DNA of 64,000 nucleotides from Paramecium octaurelia (GCA_905182995.1 CAJJDP010000040.1:130834-194833), one strand, 5' to 3'. Shown: positions 1-12,607, numbered from the stretch's first letter. Translations and numbers: made by a program. The notes: generated by a model from the sequence alone, not told the origin.

Positions 1-3000
1 ATATCATAGCAAAATATTACATAATGATTATTTTCATATATAGCTTATACAATTTCAAAGTCAATATGAACTTAATATTAAAATGTTTTGAAATCATTTT
101 CTTTAAATAGTAGAATTTAGTATTTTTTTTTATTCATGATCTTAATTATGGCAATATTATTGATGAAAATTATGCTTTCGATACTATCTTCATTAAAATT
201 AATCTAAATATGTTATTAATATTCTGATTTCTTACTCAGTTACATCTAATTTATTTCATATTTTTCCAAAAACCTTCCTTATGCCAGACAAAAGATTTCT
301 TACTTGTTGGATAGGTCTTTTATGAAAATTAAATCTTTGCAGTACTTAGGAAGCTTTATCATGATTTGATTCACAGAATTGAATAATACCATTTCTTTAT
401 CATTATAACAAACTTGATTAGAATAGAATCTACACTAAAGAAATGGAGTTATAACAATTGGATCTAGTTTTTTAATGTCATTTTCTCTAAGCAAATATAC
501 ATAATCAATTTAACCAAAAACATTTTCAAAATTTATTTTGCTTATTTATTTCTGTTTATCATAATGTTATAGAAATGGAATCCTAGTATCTTTTATTTTT
601 ATGGAGTAATTGAAATGAGATATTAAAATATCTAATTAAATTATTTTAGTAAAATTGTATATGTCAGTTTTAGCCTCTAATAATACTTATTCACGCTTGA
701 ACACAGTATCAAAATCTAAATATTGATCAGTAAATTGTAGAACCACTTATTTTAAATAAGTAATCATCAGCGAGGAGTTATATATTGAAACAATTTAATG
801 AGCATTTAAAAAAGCAAAGTAATGTTAATTTTAATCTATGTTAATTACTTTTATCAAAATATTGGAGAGTTAGTAATTAAGATTATAGACAAGGAGCACT
901 TCCTATTAATTAGAAGTGTTTTTGGCTGCAATCGCTAACTAATCCCAAAAAATTTCATATCTTAGAGGATAGGTAATTGTGAAATTATACAATGGGAGGT
1001 TAAAATAAAAGTATAATTCCTAAAATTATAAGCTATACAGTTATGGAACAATCTTTTATTCAATTACTTCGAAAATGATTATTCTATTTTAGCTTAACAA
1101 ATAGATAAAGTCAATGATCTAATCAAAAGTGAAACTAAATTTATTAGAAAAAGGTAAAATATCAATTTTTTATTTTGATATTATAATTTCCTATTATTCA
1201 AATAGTTTAAACCTACAACCAAATTATATTGAACTTTATATTTCTTAATATTTTAAATTAGTCAATTGAATAAAGACTTCATTGCAATCCTATAATTAAA
1301 TATTAACAGCTTGACCGTTTTAAATGATTTTATTGATCTCTTTTTTTAATCTTAATTACCACTTCAATTCTATGATCGTATCATAGTGAAATGCTGCTAT
1401 GGAGTTTTTAGATATTATTATGAAGTTTTTTTATTCGATAAAAAATCTGACTTATAAATCTTCATTATTATCACTGAATTTAAAGCGATAACTTATTGTT
1501 TTGTTGTTTTTAATTATAGATATAGCCTTTTTATTAATTACAAAAATTGTACTATCACTAATATTATGTTCTATAATAAAAGCCTCCTAACCCCAAATCA
1601 AATCTTTATATTTATTTATTACAAACTGGTTATTTGCAAATAACAAGCTATTGTTTTATTATTATTTGATTGAATTTGAAAATTGTAATCCTTATTGAAT
1701 TTAGAGAATGTTAAGGATATAATACCCATCCTAATTTATAACTAAAGTTTCAAATTTTACTGTCTAAATTATGAATTAAGGAGTGGATTACTTTGTTATA
1801 TTTATAATAATAGGCTCTTAAGAGACCTTGAATTAATGAATATAAAAAGCCAATAAATTTTGCTATTTTGTTTTAGATATGCATCTTGGCATACTCTTAA
1901 TTTTGAGGAATTCTAAATCTCTTTACTATTTTACGCTAATTATAAAAGGTAATTATTCTAAAAATAGAATCTATTTGTCTTTCACATCATATTTTAGTGA
2001 AATTACATCATTATTATAAATATATAAGGACTCATTGCAATAAATGATAATATTTTCATTAATAAAATTAATTGAGAGTACTTTTTCGCCTTTTGGATTA
2101 AAGTATACTATATTTAGAGATACAGATATTTCATTTTAATTACTTTAATCAATAACGACAAAAAACTCCTTTTTCATGTAAAAAAAAGTACCAATACACT
2201 AATAATTTTCTACTAAATTGTGTTAAATCAATTCAATCTTTCCAGAATTAAAATAATAATCAAAGATCTTATACTGACAAAATATTCTTAATGAGTTATC
2301 ATTTTTTATTTGGATTGAAGTGATTTGGCCAATCATAGATATATCAACAATACTCAAATTCAATTAGTTTTTTTTCATCGTTAATTTTGCTTCTTGAATT
2401 TCTATAATATAACTAAAAAATGATTAATTTATATTTTCCATTAGGATTAACTTATTATCAACTTCTTAGCTATAGAAAGTAGTATTGAATTATGATGTGA
2501 TCTCTAAAATATCTAATAGTTAATTATTTAAATCTATTAGTTTGAATACTAAAATATTTTGATTCAGGCATTCTAAAATAAACAAATTCTCTACAAAATT
2601 ATATAACCTTTAGCAATTTGTTTGGCTAAAAATAAAAAAGTCATCCTAAAATTTCATTAATTAATTATTAGATAAATATTTCATAATTTTGTAATTACAT
2701 TCAATTGCAGTTGCTTTTACTAAACAGATATAAATCTCATTCTATTCATAATTTTTAAAAGTCATAACGTTTGAAACATCTTCAGTTAAATAATAATGAT
2801 GGTCACTTTCAATCAAGTTATTTGATATTTCAGATATAGCATTTGAGAATTTTGCATTTGTAATTGTATTATTTTCTGATTTCTGTGATTCTATTATTAT
2901 GGCTCTCTTTGAAAAGCAATAGGTTTCATTTTCAGTAATCAAAACCTCTTTTACTGCTTTTGTTAAAATAAAACAAGAAAAAATAATGACCATCCTCATC

Positions 3001-3071
3001 ATTAAATAATTTAACAAATATAAAATATATAGTATAAATAAAAATAAACCAAAAGAATTTATATACTTCAA
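1..3071 (-). CDS. Large secreted or membrane protein, 3' part beyond the left edge
   Basis: I do not recognise this protein. From the ATG at 3071 the minus-strand frame has no TGA all the way to base 1, at least 1,023 codons. That length is not expected by chance in DNA this AT-rich. The N-terminus has a hydrophobic run (FGLFLFILYILYLLNYL, then MVIIFSCFILTKA), either a signal peptide or a signal anchor; a start at the inner Met before RMVIIFSCF is also possible. The rest has short alternating hydrophobic and polar stretches, many Asn and Ile, few Cys and no obvious repeat, so it looks like a beta-rich ectodomain. No intron was needed. The neighbour is the dynamin gene at 3154, which points the same way. 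The 3' end and any membrane anchor lie outside the window. Confidence 0.7.
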
Positions 3072-3153
3072 ATATAAAGTTTATTATAATTTTCATATAA
3101 TGTTTATTATAATAAGTTTATATTATTGGAATTACTCTACATGAATTATTTAA

Positions 3154-5286
3154 TCAGAATTTTTAATCTAATTCATTCAATAAATTTAGACATGTTTTCA
3201 AACTAATTAATGTTTATTTTGTCTCTTTTCTAGATTTCTAAATAAATTGATTTTCTTGCAGTAATTCATCAACTGAATCTGATTTATACAAGACTCCAAT
3301 CAATTCTCTCTCGCATAGATTTCTTGATTGATTTACAAGAAATGTAATTATAGTTTTTGGAATTGAATCACAAATATTCTTCTTTACTAAATTGAAATAT
3401 GAAACAATAAGGTCTTTGATCATATCCATCTCTGTTTATTCTCTTTTGCTTGGTCTGTCGTTTAATTTGATGACATTTGGAACACAAGGCAATTGTCTTT
3501 TTGGATCATTTACGTAATACTATTAATTAACATAGGCAATTTTATTTATCACTGACTATTATTATAATATCTGACTTTCATCTATTTATTCCAACTTTTT
3601 TGGTTTTAATGTATTCTGTTTTCTTTTATTGTTCAAAATATCAAGTTTACTATCGTACAATTCTGTTTGTTTGTTATTTTTAAATGGCCAAAAATTTAAA
3701 AATTTACCAGATTCACTTTCACTCTAAACGGGGGATTTTTCTCTTATAATTTATTATGGTTATTATCTTTATTCCTCTCTATTAACTAAATCCATTCCAG
3801 ATACAAAATCAGGATGACTAGTATTAATATATCCAATCTCAATTTCCAATAAATTTTAAATTATTTCATCTGTTTGAATTAAACATTTATTTAACAGATT
3901 TTCAATAACTTCTTAAATTCTATTGGATAGTACATCAAATCTTTCAATTTCTGGTATTGAAATTTGGTTGATTACTCTTCTTAATTCTTCAAATATTATA
4001 TGAGAACATTCAATAGAAGGCATGCGTAATCTTTAGATCTATTGTCTAACCAATAATTCAAATGCTCCTTAAGGAACAAACAAACTAGGTCTAATTCCAT
4101 TTGCATTTTTGATAGCTGTTCTTATTTCATCATCGCTCAATACATCAAATGGATTCATTTTTTAAATTGTTCTTCTGAAGGTTTCGTTGAATACATAAAT
4201 TATTCTTGATCCACCAATCAACTCTTTACTAGTAATATCTAAGCATCTTCCTTCTAACATATCCTTATAAGAGTTGGAAAACTTAGAAATTAAAGTTAAT
4301 ACCAATAAGTTCTTTGTTTCTTTAGATTCCAAATTGTCATAATCACCATATTGTTTTAATTCATATTCCTTCATCTAAGCCAAACTTATTATTGTCTCCC
4401 TAATTACAGGTAGCGCTCTCTTAATATGTTAGATAAAATTCATATTCAAAGTCTTTACCAAATAGCCTATGCCCATCTTCTCTGAGTATTTCTTATATAT
4501 TTTGTGAGTCTCAAAAAATTATTTCTCATCCTTCAATTAATCCTAAATTGTTTTATTTTTTTGTATGTCTTTCTGCCCTCTCATGATTACACCAACATAA
4601 CCTAATTGCAAAGGATAAGTCTGATTGAGCAAGTCATTCAATATATCGGATCCTTCATCCATTAAATCTAATTAAGTGATAACTCCTATCGTTCTTAAAC
4701 CATTAGGATCTACACTTCTAGCTAATTTTAACCCATCTGATGTTGCCAAATCATCTGAAGCCTTTGAAACTGCTAAAATCAAGCTATTCTAGTTTTTGAT
4801 GAAGGGCAAAACAATATCCAAAACCTTCTATTCTATGTCTTAAGGTTAATCTCCAACAGGATTCTTTGTAATTCCTGGCAAGTCAATCAACTATAAATTT
4901 AAGATATCCTTTGAGAAATATTTCACCTTTATAGCTATTGGGGATATCCCTTTGTTCTTTCCAGCCACTTTATCCGTTTCCTATTCAATTAACTTTCTTA
5001 TTTCATCTGACTCAAAAATTTTCTCACCTCTCTTATCCATAAATTCAAACCAACTCTGTTCAGCATCTATAACCTAATGCAATTATATCTCTATTGGTCT
5101 CCTTGTTACAATTCCTTTTCCTCTTGGTAGAAATTCTCTCCCCACAATACTTTCAAGAAGAGATGATTTTCCGACAGATTATGATCCTATCACAACAATT
5201 GATGGCAAATTCAACTCATTACTCAAACCAGCTGAACTTAATATATCCTTGATGATATCGATATATGAATAGTACATGTAAATCAT
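3154..5286 (-). CDS. Dynamin family large GTPase
   Basis: Membrane-scission GTPase, 710 residues, intronless. It is long enough for the GTPase, middle and GTPase-effector domains and has no PH or proline-rich region, like the DRP1/Vps1 group. The G1 motif is [12 protein letters not shown] (residues ~35-46). Next come [12 protein letters not shown] (switch I), [15 protein letters not shown] (G3) and GVITQLDLMDEG (G4). The C-terminal 100 residues resemble a GTPase-effector domain, after a variable Gln- and Lys-rich insert. Every codon from 5286 to the TGA at 3154 was checked and no in-frame TGA was found. A second Met three codons downstream is an alternative start. Oddity: the usual G4 Lys (TKLD) is Gln, encoded by TAA. 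Paramecium dynamins act in endocytosis, phagocytosis or mitochondrial division; which one applies here cannot be told. Confidence 0.92.
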
Positions 5287-5954
5287 TTATAAAGGGTATC
5301 AATTTCTCCATAATTAAATATTAATTCTTACAAATAAATTATTAAAAACACTTATAACCATAATATTTGTTATTTCTGTTCTGTACTATTCATTTTTGTG
5401 TCAATAATAAAATATTTAATGTAGTTTTTATCTTCTTTTGAATTAATGTTATTGTTCTTAAATATGATTTATATTAGAAGGACTTAATATTATCATATAT
5501 AATTCAGGTTTATCTTGATAAATACTAACATGACAGAAGTAAGAAGTAATGAATGGTATAAATCAATTAACTGAAAAGTAGATTTTAAGAATATAAACTA
5601 TTGAAAGAGGATTTCTTTAAAATTTCCAAATCAACATTTAGATAATTGGAATCTAATTTTAAAATTATTTATCTATATGATAGTTTTGTTTATTACAAGT
5701 TAAAACATTTAGATAAATTTATTCAAACTATCAAATAAACTCAAACTTTTAAGATACTTTAATATAATAAATTTACAGATGTGTCTTCATTAATATAATA
5801 ATTTCAATTACTTTATAATAAACATCTTATCTTTCTTAATAAAATTATTTATAAATAGTAAGATAGATCTACGTTTTCTCAAATTTTAAGGTTTATTATA
5901 AAAATATTTCAATTTAAAAATGATCAATAAAAATCAATATGTAGATAAATAACA
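5287..5954. other. AT-rich intergenic, no gene seen
   Basis: About 670 bases upstream of the dynamin start and downstream of the 5955-6872 gene stop. Both strands have frequent TGA codons in every frame. It presumably contains the dynamin promoter, but no specific element could be recognised. Confidence 0.5.
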
Positions 5955-6872
5955 TCACTTTTTTGAAGTTTTGATTTTTTTTTATGATGTTATTTGAGTC
6001 TTCATCTCAAAGAGTGCTTTTCGAGGAGAACTCAATAAATAGACAGAAAACTTATTTTATTCTTTTTTTAAATTTATTTATGGCAATTAAATTTGTTTTT
6101 GTGGCTTTGGAGTATTGATTACCTTCATTGAAGTGCAGGATGATACAAATTATTAGACAGTTTTATTTACATTTGTAAGCATAATACCTTCAGTAAGTTT
6201 GCGATTATGCATAGAAATGTTTTTGGTTTTGATTAAGGGAGTCTTTGATTAGATAGGTTTTGATTCTGAGACTTTTTGATTTTATTCATCACTTGAACTA
6301 GTTCTTGATTCATTGATGATATTTTTAAAACTATTAAATGCAAAACTTGGTGATTTGGTTAGATTGACAAATGAAATCAAAGCTGTTTCATAAGTTTAAG
6401 AGTTTTACGATATTTCCATGATGCTTTTTGAATATTTTAATTCATTATTATAAAAGAACTCATAATTAATTTGTTAATCATCTTTTGTTAAAAGCCTTTT
6501 ACATTTTGCAATGGCTTCCGATGATTTAGAACTCACCAATATAGATTTGGTTTTTCGTGATTTTTAATTGTTAGCGATGATAATTGTATTGTTTTATGAA
6601 TCTCCAATATTTAAACTCGTGGAGGTAACATAAGTACCTTTTCTTCTTTGCATTCTTCGTTTCCTCTTTTTACAATGATGAGCCCTTATGTACGTTTATG
6701 GATGCAAAGCATTTTATCTATCTTAGAAGGCCCCTACATGTCCACACTCTGAACATCTACAACTTTGTCTTCTGAAGGGTTTATTATTAGATGTTCTTTT
6801 GGTGGGAGGCGAGAGAAAACTTCGTTTTTTGTTAACTAATTGTAATAATTCTTATCTACGAGATCTATTCAT
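5955..6872 (-). CDS. Basic Ser/Gln-rich protein with a Cys-His cluster
   Basis: Unrecognised protein of 305 residues, intronless, ending at TGA 5955-5957. The N-terminal 80 residues are strongly basic (KKRKRRMQRRK) and hold a compact Cys-His cluster (CRCSECGHVG, then AHHC about 20 residues on) that could bind one zinc ion. The rest is low-complexity Ser, Thr, Lys and Gln with a few hydrophobic patches. It looks like a disordered regulatory or nucleic-acid-binding protein. It lies 85 bases downstream of a gene of similar size on the same strand (6958-7965) whose Cys motif is similar, so the two may be diverged tandem duplicates. The 5' spacer is short, as usual here. Function unknown. Confidence 0.75.
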
Positions 6873-6957
6873 TATTTATATAAATAAATGGAAACTATTA
6901 TTAAATGACAAAGAATCAAATTAAGAAAATATTATTATGTTACTACAAAATTAATTA

Positions 6958-7965
6958 TCAAAAAATTCCTTTTAATGTAGATGGAGTATTTTTTCTAGAG
7001 TGAAATTGGTGTTTTTGTTATTTTTGTATTAGTTATTCAGATGAAATACTTTTAATGATGGTTCTGGGTGATCTTTTGAATGAAGTTTGAATAATACTAT
7101 CAACCTGATTTCTAGATGTAATGTTACTAAAATATGGGGATTGATGATGTAAGGAAGTTGGACTGAATTCAGTTTAAGGAGTGATTTTAATTTGTGAAGA
7201 AAAACGGGAGGATTTTTGTTCATCGTTTTTAGAAAATCGTAATGGTTAAATTGTGGTAAAGGAGTTGATTGTTATTTTATGAATTTTGGGCAATATTTAC
7301 TAATGATCTAATGTAATGTTAGTAAAAGATTACCTTTTTCATATAATTTCTATTATAGATAGACTCTGATTGATTATCTTTATTTATGTTTGCTGTCAAT
7401 AATTTTGGCTTGAATTGATTGCATATGCTGATTTTTATAATTTTATTTGTCATCATGTTTTTCACTTTGGACCAGTTATTGTGATTGAGGTATGATTGGA
7501 GAAGCATCAAAATTTATTTTAGTTTTAAATCTATACATTTTTTTCTGTTTTTCTTTTTTCTTTGTTTTCTTCTATTTATCTATTAAATAGATAATGCAAT
7601 AGACAGCATTTTAGAATCTTTTAAGTAATCTAAAGTTTCTAAGAATGGACATTTGGGTGTGAAAAACAGTAAATTTCTTTTAAAGACTCTTAACTTTTTT
7701 ATTGGCTTTACCACATTGAAAACAACAACAACTCTCATTATCATTAAATTAAGAATTCCGTGAAGTTTCCGAACTACTTTAGTCTGGGAGGTTACTACCT
7801 ATCCAAAGAAATTAAATCCAGATTGTTGAAAGACTTGGACATATGATCTGAATTGGAAGGGTGCATGGGTTTGGAATAATATGGTGTGTTTAGATGATTT
7901 TGATGTGCTATGAGACCGGTAACTCTTTGAAGACAATATGCTTGCAAGATGTCATAATGATCCAT
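6958..7965 (-). CDS. Basic Ser/Gln-rich protein with CxC..C motif, possible paralogue of its neighbour
   Basis: Unrecognised protein, 318 residues in three exons. Introns are 7774-7798 (25 nt, GTAG...GTAG) and 7308-7333 (26 nt, GTAATC...ATTAG). Removing them gives one frame of 319 codons including TGA, which supports the model. After a 56-residue His- and Asn-rich start comes SCCCFQCGKANKKVKS, then a long basic stretch (KKTKKKEKQKKM) and a Ser/Gln-rich tail. The CCCFQCG core parallels CRCSECG in the adjacent downstream gene. Both genes are similar in size, basicity and tail composition. A zinc-binding or nuclear role is possible but is only inference. Confidence 0.72.
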
Positions 7966-8033
7966 GAATATTAATTATTATTAATTTTGATATCTTAATT
8001 CGTAAACAAAATATATGCTATAATATATCATAA

Positions 8034-10197
8034 TCATAGATAGATGTTCCATAAGCATACAGTTCCATCATAACTAGTTGTAATAACTTATTTTTGATCA
8101 CTTGTCCACGCAACTTTCGAAACCCCAGAAGAATGTCCTAAATACTTCCCCAAAATCGATTGAGTTAAAATAGAAATCAAAATTAACTAACATAATGGAT
8201 TATCAGTTACCTCCCCAGAATCTGATCCAGTAGCCAATATCTTGCCATCTGGACTAATAGCAATTGAATTCAATTTAGTAACATCTATGGATTAGACTGG
8301 CTCAACGATGTCGATATCCCAAAATTGAATGGGCATATTAATACCACAAGTGACTAACATTAAATAAGAAATCAGTATTACTTAGTTCTAACTCATTATC
8401 CTTTCTTTAAGTCATATCAAGGAGAACTCCATTTCTGGATTAATGTTGAATAACCTTTTTGTCTGTTTTGAGATCATAAGTGTAAATGGTTTTATCAGCT
8501 GAGCATGAATGTATAAGATTAGGTTTCATAAGATCTGGGAATACTTTTGTTATTTCTTTCGAATGGATAGATATTTGAGTAATTAATTATCTAGCTGTCT
8601 TTGACCAAACTCTAATAATACTATCCTCGCCACCCGAGAGATAGTAATTTTGATCACTATACAAACTAGTCACAGCTCCTTTGTGAGCATTAACAATCTC
8701 CCATTTGATTGGAGATACTGGTTTATTAGTTATCATGTATGCTCTAATGAAACCATCTCTCCATCCAGAGACAACAGTTCTGTCAGGATCCAAATACACA
8801 GATGATCCTTTGACTCTGTTCATGTTAATCGGAATGCATCTAGTAATTACAAGCATTTCATTCATATCCCATACCATAACTACGCCCTCATAATCTATGG
8901 AAACAAAGAGATCACACGTATTCAATGGAACTGATAAACCCACAATACTTGACAAATGTCCTTCAGTGTGAACAACTGAATCTAGATTTGCAGTGTTGAT
9001 TCTATAGATTCTGCCATTGGATGTACCTGCCAATAATTCATTGCCATTTGGGTCACTTGTAATTGAATTCATCCTGCCTTCTAGACATATTTCTCTTTCT
9101 AAATTCCATCTAGTATCACTTCCAGTCAACTTCTTCACCTTTCCATCTCCTGAACCAACAAATAGACTCCTACCAAATATATTTATACTCAGAACTCCAT
9201 TATTACTCACTGGTATTGTCGCTTTGAATATTCCTCCTTGTTATGATGATATACTGAAAATGCAGATTTCACCAGCATGAGTTCCCACATATAAATAATC
9301 CCCATTTTAATCAATTACGGCTTTCGTGTAATTCCTTACTAAACCACTACTAGGCAATTGACATGGAGCTTATTTGAGTTGATATTGCATAGAAGCAACA
9401 TCAAAATCCATTGTATTTAAGAAGATGTTGGAACCCTGAGAAGTGACAATTAAGTATTAGGAATGTTTAGTTGATGATCTTCTTGGAGGACACCAAGTAA
9501 TCAGGTTGATTGGAACTTCCAATAACTTATTATGAACAATAGTATAATCTTGACAATTCCAGATTATTAGACTATTGTTAGATGCTGTGGCTGCTAAGAA
9601 TTTATCATCACTTGAAAACGAAAGATTTGTAATTTCATCTCTTAAACCTCTAAATATTTGCATTGGTTTTCTTGCATTGAAATCCCATAATATTACTGGT
9701 GCTTCTGGTGTCTTGGCATTTCTAGATCCCATTTATCCAGATGCTATGTATCTGCCAGTCTTTGATAATGTCAATGCGCTAATGTCCATATCATGTCCTC
9801 TCAAAAACAATTGTTAATGTTTGTCATTCAAGTTCTCTATTACAATCAACCCTGCCAATGCATAGACTATTGTGGACTCCTTTTGAGGATGCAAGTGAAT
9901 CACATCTCGATATCTCCCAGAAAATCCATTCATGTGATCTAATTCTATTGCATCGCTCTATAGAGGTAGTTTCTATCCTGCCTCTGGCATACTCTGCTGT
10001 ACAACTTATGGAAGAGTTTAATTATAATAAGGATTCTGGTACTGTTACGGATTTTGAGTGTATTATATGGGAGGCTATGGGTAAGGTTGTTTGTAATAAG
10101 GTTGTTAATTCCCTCTTTATGCATAATCTATTGGAGTATTCGTTATTGGATTTATTCCATTCTTATTCTGATGGCCTGGTTAAGGTCGTAAATTCAT
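8034..10197 (-). CDS. CFAP52: Cilia- and flagella-associated WD-repeat protein CFAP52 (WDR16)
   Basis: Axonemal doublet-microtubule inner protein family built of two WD40 propellers. The model gives 703 residues with introns 8354-8381 (28 nt) and 8187-8210 (24 nt), dividing exactly into codons. WD features are visible throughout: APVILWDFNARKP, SNNSLIIWNCQDY, EGVVMVWDMNEML, SGGEDSIIRVWSKTA, GTVCLWNIYL at the end. Their order and the family-typical segments (RYIASGQ near the start, NAHKGAVTSLYSD, TSYDGTVCLW) match CFAP52. The first ~65 residues are an extension rich in Pro, Gln and Tyr (QQPYYKQPYPQPPIQY), with the canonical body starting at about residue 70. A start at 9990 would omit this extension. 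The frame is open without TGA from 10197, which is why the longer form is preferred. It is divergent from the pth gene. Confidence 0.88.
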
Positions 10198-10287
10198 AAT
10201 TTAAATTATTATTCCTTTTCTCAATTATATATGTATAACAGTATATGTATAAAATACTACTAATTAATGAAAATTTTAATTTCATTT
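10198..10287. promoter_or_regulatory. Short divergent intergenic region between CFAP52 and peptidyl-tRNA hydrolase
   Basis: Only 90 bases separate two divergently transcribed starts, so both promoters must lie here or inside the coding ends. The sequence is AT-rich with two TATATGTAT-like runs (around 10227-10250). No defined element can be named. Confidence 0.5.
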
Positions 10288-10854
10288 ATGTCATATCTCA
10301 TACATAAAATCCGATATGCCTTCGCTGTTTAAAGAATACCGAATGGGACTCATTTAATTGTTGGATTGGGAAACCCAGGCAAAATTTATGAAAATACTAG
10401 ACATAATGCAGGTCAATTGTTCATTAAACATCTTGCTAAAGAGTTTAACATAAAAATGAGTGATGGATAAAATGGGTCAATTGGATCATTTCAACACATT
10501 ATTTTGTTCAATCCTCTTTCCTTCATGAATTCAAGTGGTCATCCAATCAAAAAAATTGCAGACAAAGCCAATATTCAAACTAGCAATATTATTGTTGTTC
10601 ATGATGACTTAGACAACTTGCCAGGAAGATGTAAGATAAAGCAAGGAGGGAGTGCAGAAGGACATAATGGTTTGAAATCCATTATTTAATATATGGATGA
10701 TAAATTCATTAGATTAAAAATTGGAATAGGAAGACCTAATTCAAAAGACCCTGCAATTGTCAGTGATTATGTGATGAGCAAATTAGATTACGAACCATCA
10801 TAACAAGCATTCAAATAAGGAATTGTGCTTGTACGACAACTCTTTAAATTTTGA
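10288..10854 (+). CDS. Peptidyl-tRNA hydrolase, bacterial (Pth1) type
   Basis: Releases tRNA from prematurely dropped peptidyl-tRNA. It has 188 residues, uninterrupted, ending at TGA 10852. Family signatures are in order: [20 protein letters not shown] (the substrate-binding Asn and catalytic His), [31 protein letters not shown] (the catalytic Asp region), [12 protein letters not shown] and RLKIGIGRP. The N-terminal ~20 residues ([14 protein letters not shown]...) precede the enzyme core and resemble a short mitochondrial targeting sequence, so a mitochondrial role is likely but inferred. The length fits the family. The C-terminus is convergent with the small membrane-protein gene at 10883, 28 bases away. 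Confidence 0.93.
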
Positions 10855-10882
10855 TGATCATCTATCATTATAAGGTCATGCA

Positions 10883-11095
10883 TCATTCAATATAATTGGT
10901 TTCATCTAATAAAGTGTTAAATTCTGAATCTGTCAAAATATCCGAATTCTAACATTTTTCTTATCTCTATCTTGCATTCTTTCCCATCCTTCCAGATTCT
11001 CCATTACTACGATTCATGCCCAAACCGATTATCAAAAATATCAAGCTTACTATCAATATAGTGATTCCTTCCATCAAAAGATCGTTTTTTAACAT
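10883..11095 (-). CDS. Small single-pass membrane protein
   Basis: Seventy-residue protein with a complete TGA-terminated frame and no introns. A hydrophobic segment of about 19 residues (ITILIVSLIFLIIGLGM, residues ~11-27) follows MLKNDLLME. After it come a basic stretch (RSNGESGRMGKNARQRQ) and an acidic C-terminus. By the positive-inside rule the C-terminal tail should be cytosolic. No family is recognised. Composition and clean ends argue it is real, but it is short. It is convergent with pth and divergent from the RING gene. Confidence 0.6.
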
Positions 11096-11534
11096 TTTTT
11101 TATTTTTATAATACTCATTATTAAATACAATATAATAATATAATAAATAATTATCACTAATTTCTAACTTATTTCTATATATATAGAAGTATTGTTAATA
11201 CTTTGAGTAATCAAATTATTGCCTTTCTTATTCTGTATTCTTCATGATATTTGTAAAAAGACTAGATCTCATTTATTTAGTTATTTTAATTTATACTCTT
11301 ATTTATCTTGATAAAAAAATAGTATCTTATATGATTTGATAGAATGATGTCTTACACATCTATGATTTTAATGTGTTTTGAATGATGATATGTAATTTAA
11401 GCACAAATTCATTTATTAAATTGGTTTTGGATTTAATTTAATATCATGTGATATTTTTTCATTAAAAATGAAGAGATCAAGAAAATAGAATTTTTGAATA
11501 TTTTATTTATTATATGATTAGATAATTTGAAGTC
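11096..11534. other. Divergent intergenic region, no gene seen
   Basis: About 440 AT-rich bases between the start of the small membrane-protein gene (minus) and the start of the RING gene (plus). No frame longer than about 40 codons looks coding. It presumably holds both promoters. Confidence 0.5.
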
Positions 11535-12586
11535 ATGGGTTTGTAACAGGTGAATCAACACTTACTATGTTCCATCTGCAGAGAAGTATTTTATAATCCA
11601 ATCCGAGCAACATGTGGGTATAATTAGATTCAAATTATAGACATACATTTTGTGGTACATGTTTGGTTCGTTGGATACAATAGAAGAAGAGTTGTCCTCT
11701 CTGTAGACATCAATTAGAACGCAATTATAAATTCGATAAGGATATTCTAGCAACCAAAATAGTTGGAGATGTTTAGGTCAAATGTTTGAGGTGCTTATTA
11801 TGGAATGGCACATTGGCAGCGTTCAAATAACATAAGAAAACTTAATGTAAATTTGTTTAAAAAAATAATGAAATACCCTAAAATGCAATTGAAATTGGAG
11901 ATGATAATGCCGAAGATATCACATTTCCATTTATTATTATTGATACTCGTAAGATAGTTAAGACTGCTAACCATCCTATTCTAGTATAAATAGATGAATA
12001 AAATAATAAACATGATGATGATCTATTTATAAGCTAAACGAGATAGAGTAACCATTTTTAGAATGACAATTCTCAAGTAGAAATTAGCCCTTATGTTATA
12101 AGTGATTAATCAAATCATATAATAATTGAGACCCAGGATAATGTAGTACTAGAGGAATCTAGCTAATAATAATAAATATTTATATGCCCAAATAATCAGT
12201 TATACATAGATATAGATAAATTAGACAATTAAAATTAGAATAACTAAACGGATGCAAAAGATTTATAAATTACTATTAATGAATAAGATAACCATTGTGA
12301 ACAGTCAGAAAATAGAATAAAAATATCACAAAATCAATAGATACAACATCCAAATTAATCAGAAATAGAAATATTAGAACCCTCTTTAAGAATACTTAAT
12401 AGTAGAGAAATCAAGGAATTAAAATCTAAGCGGAAATTTAAAATTAATACAATAAAAAATGCTGTGTCAGTAGTTGAACCCCTAATTGATTCTATGAATG
12501 ATGATTAATTCAATAAGTTTATAGATCATATGAAAAAGGAAATGACGAATAAACTTAATGAACTTTTAAATACTTCTATTTTATGA
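11535..12586 (+). CDS. RING-finger protein, probable E3 ubiquitin ligase
   Basis: 342 residues after removal of one 23-nt intron (11618-11640), which sits inside the RING between its third and fourth ligands. The spliced motif is CSICREVFYNPIRATCGHTF followed by CGTCLVRWIQQKKSCPLCR, a canonical C3HC4 RING at residues ~11-50. Immediately after is VKCLRCLLWNGTLAAFKQH, which with a following KTQCK could be a TRAF-type zinc finger, as in many RING/TRAF ligases. The remaining 200 residues are rich in Asn, Gln and Asp and probably disordered, ending in a short helical region. The substrate is unknown. The stop at 12584 lies 21 bases from the convergent PYROXD2-like gene. Confidence 0.88.
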
Positions 12587-12607
12587 TAATTCTTGTTATT
12601 ATGTATC

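Noticed and set aside
9858-10199. A 113-codon plus-strand frame opposite the CFAP52 start
   Set aside because: It is the reverse complement of the CFAP52 N-terminal extension, which is in frame with the conserved WD protein. The plus frame has no family features.
10504-10689. Standard-code reading with TAA/TAG as stops, which would make pth and most other genes look broken
   Set aside because: The conserved motifs of pth, dynamin, kinases and cyclin continue straight through TAA and TAG and end at TGA. The code is the ciliate one, not a set of pseudogenes.
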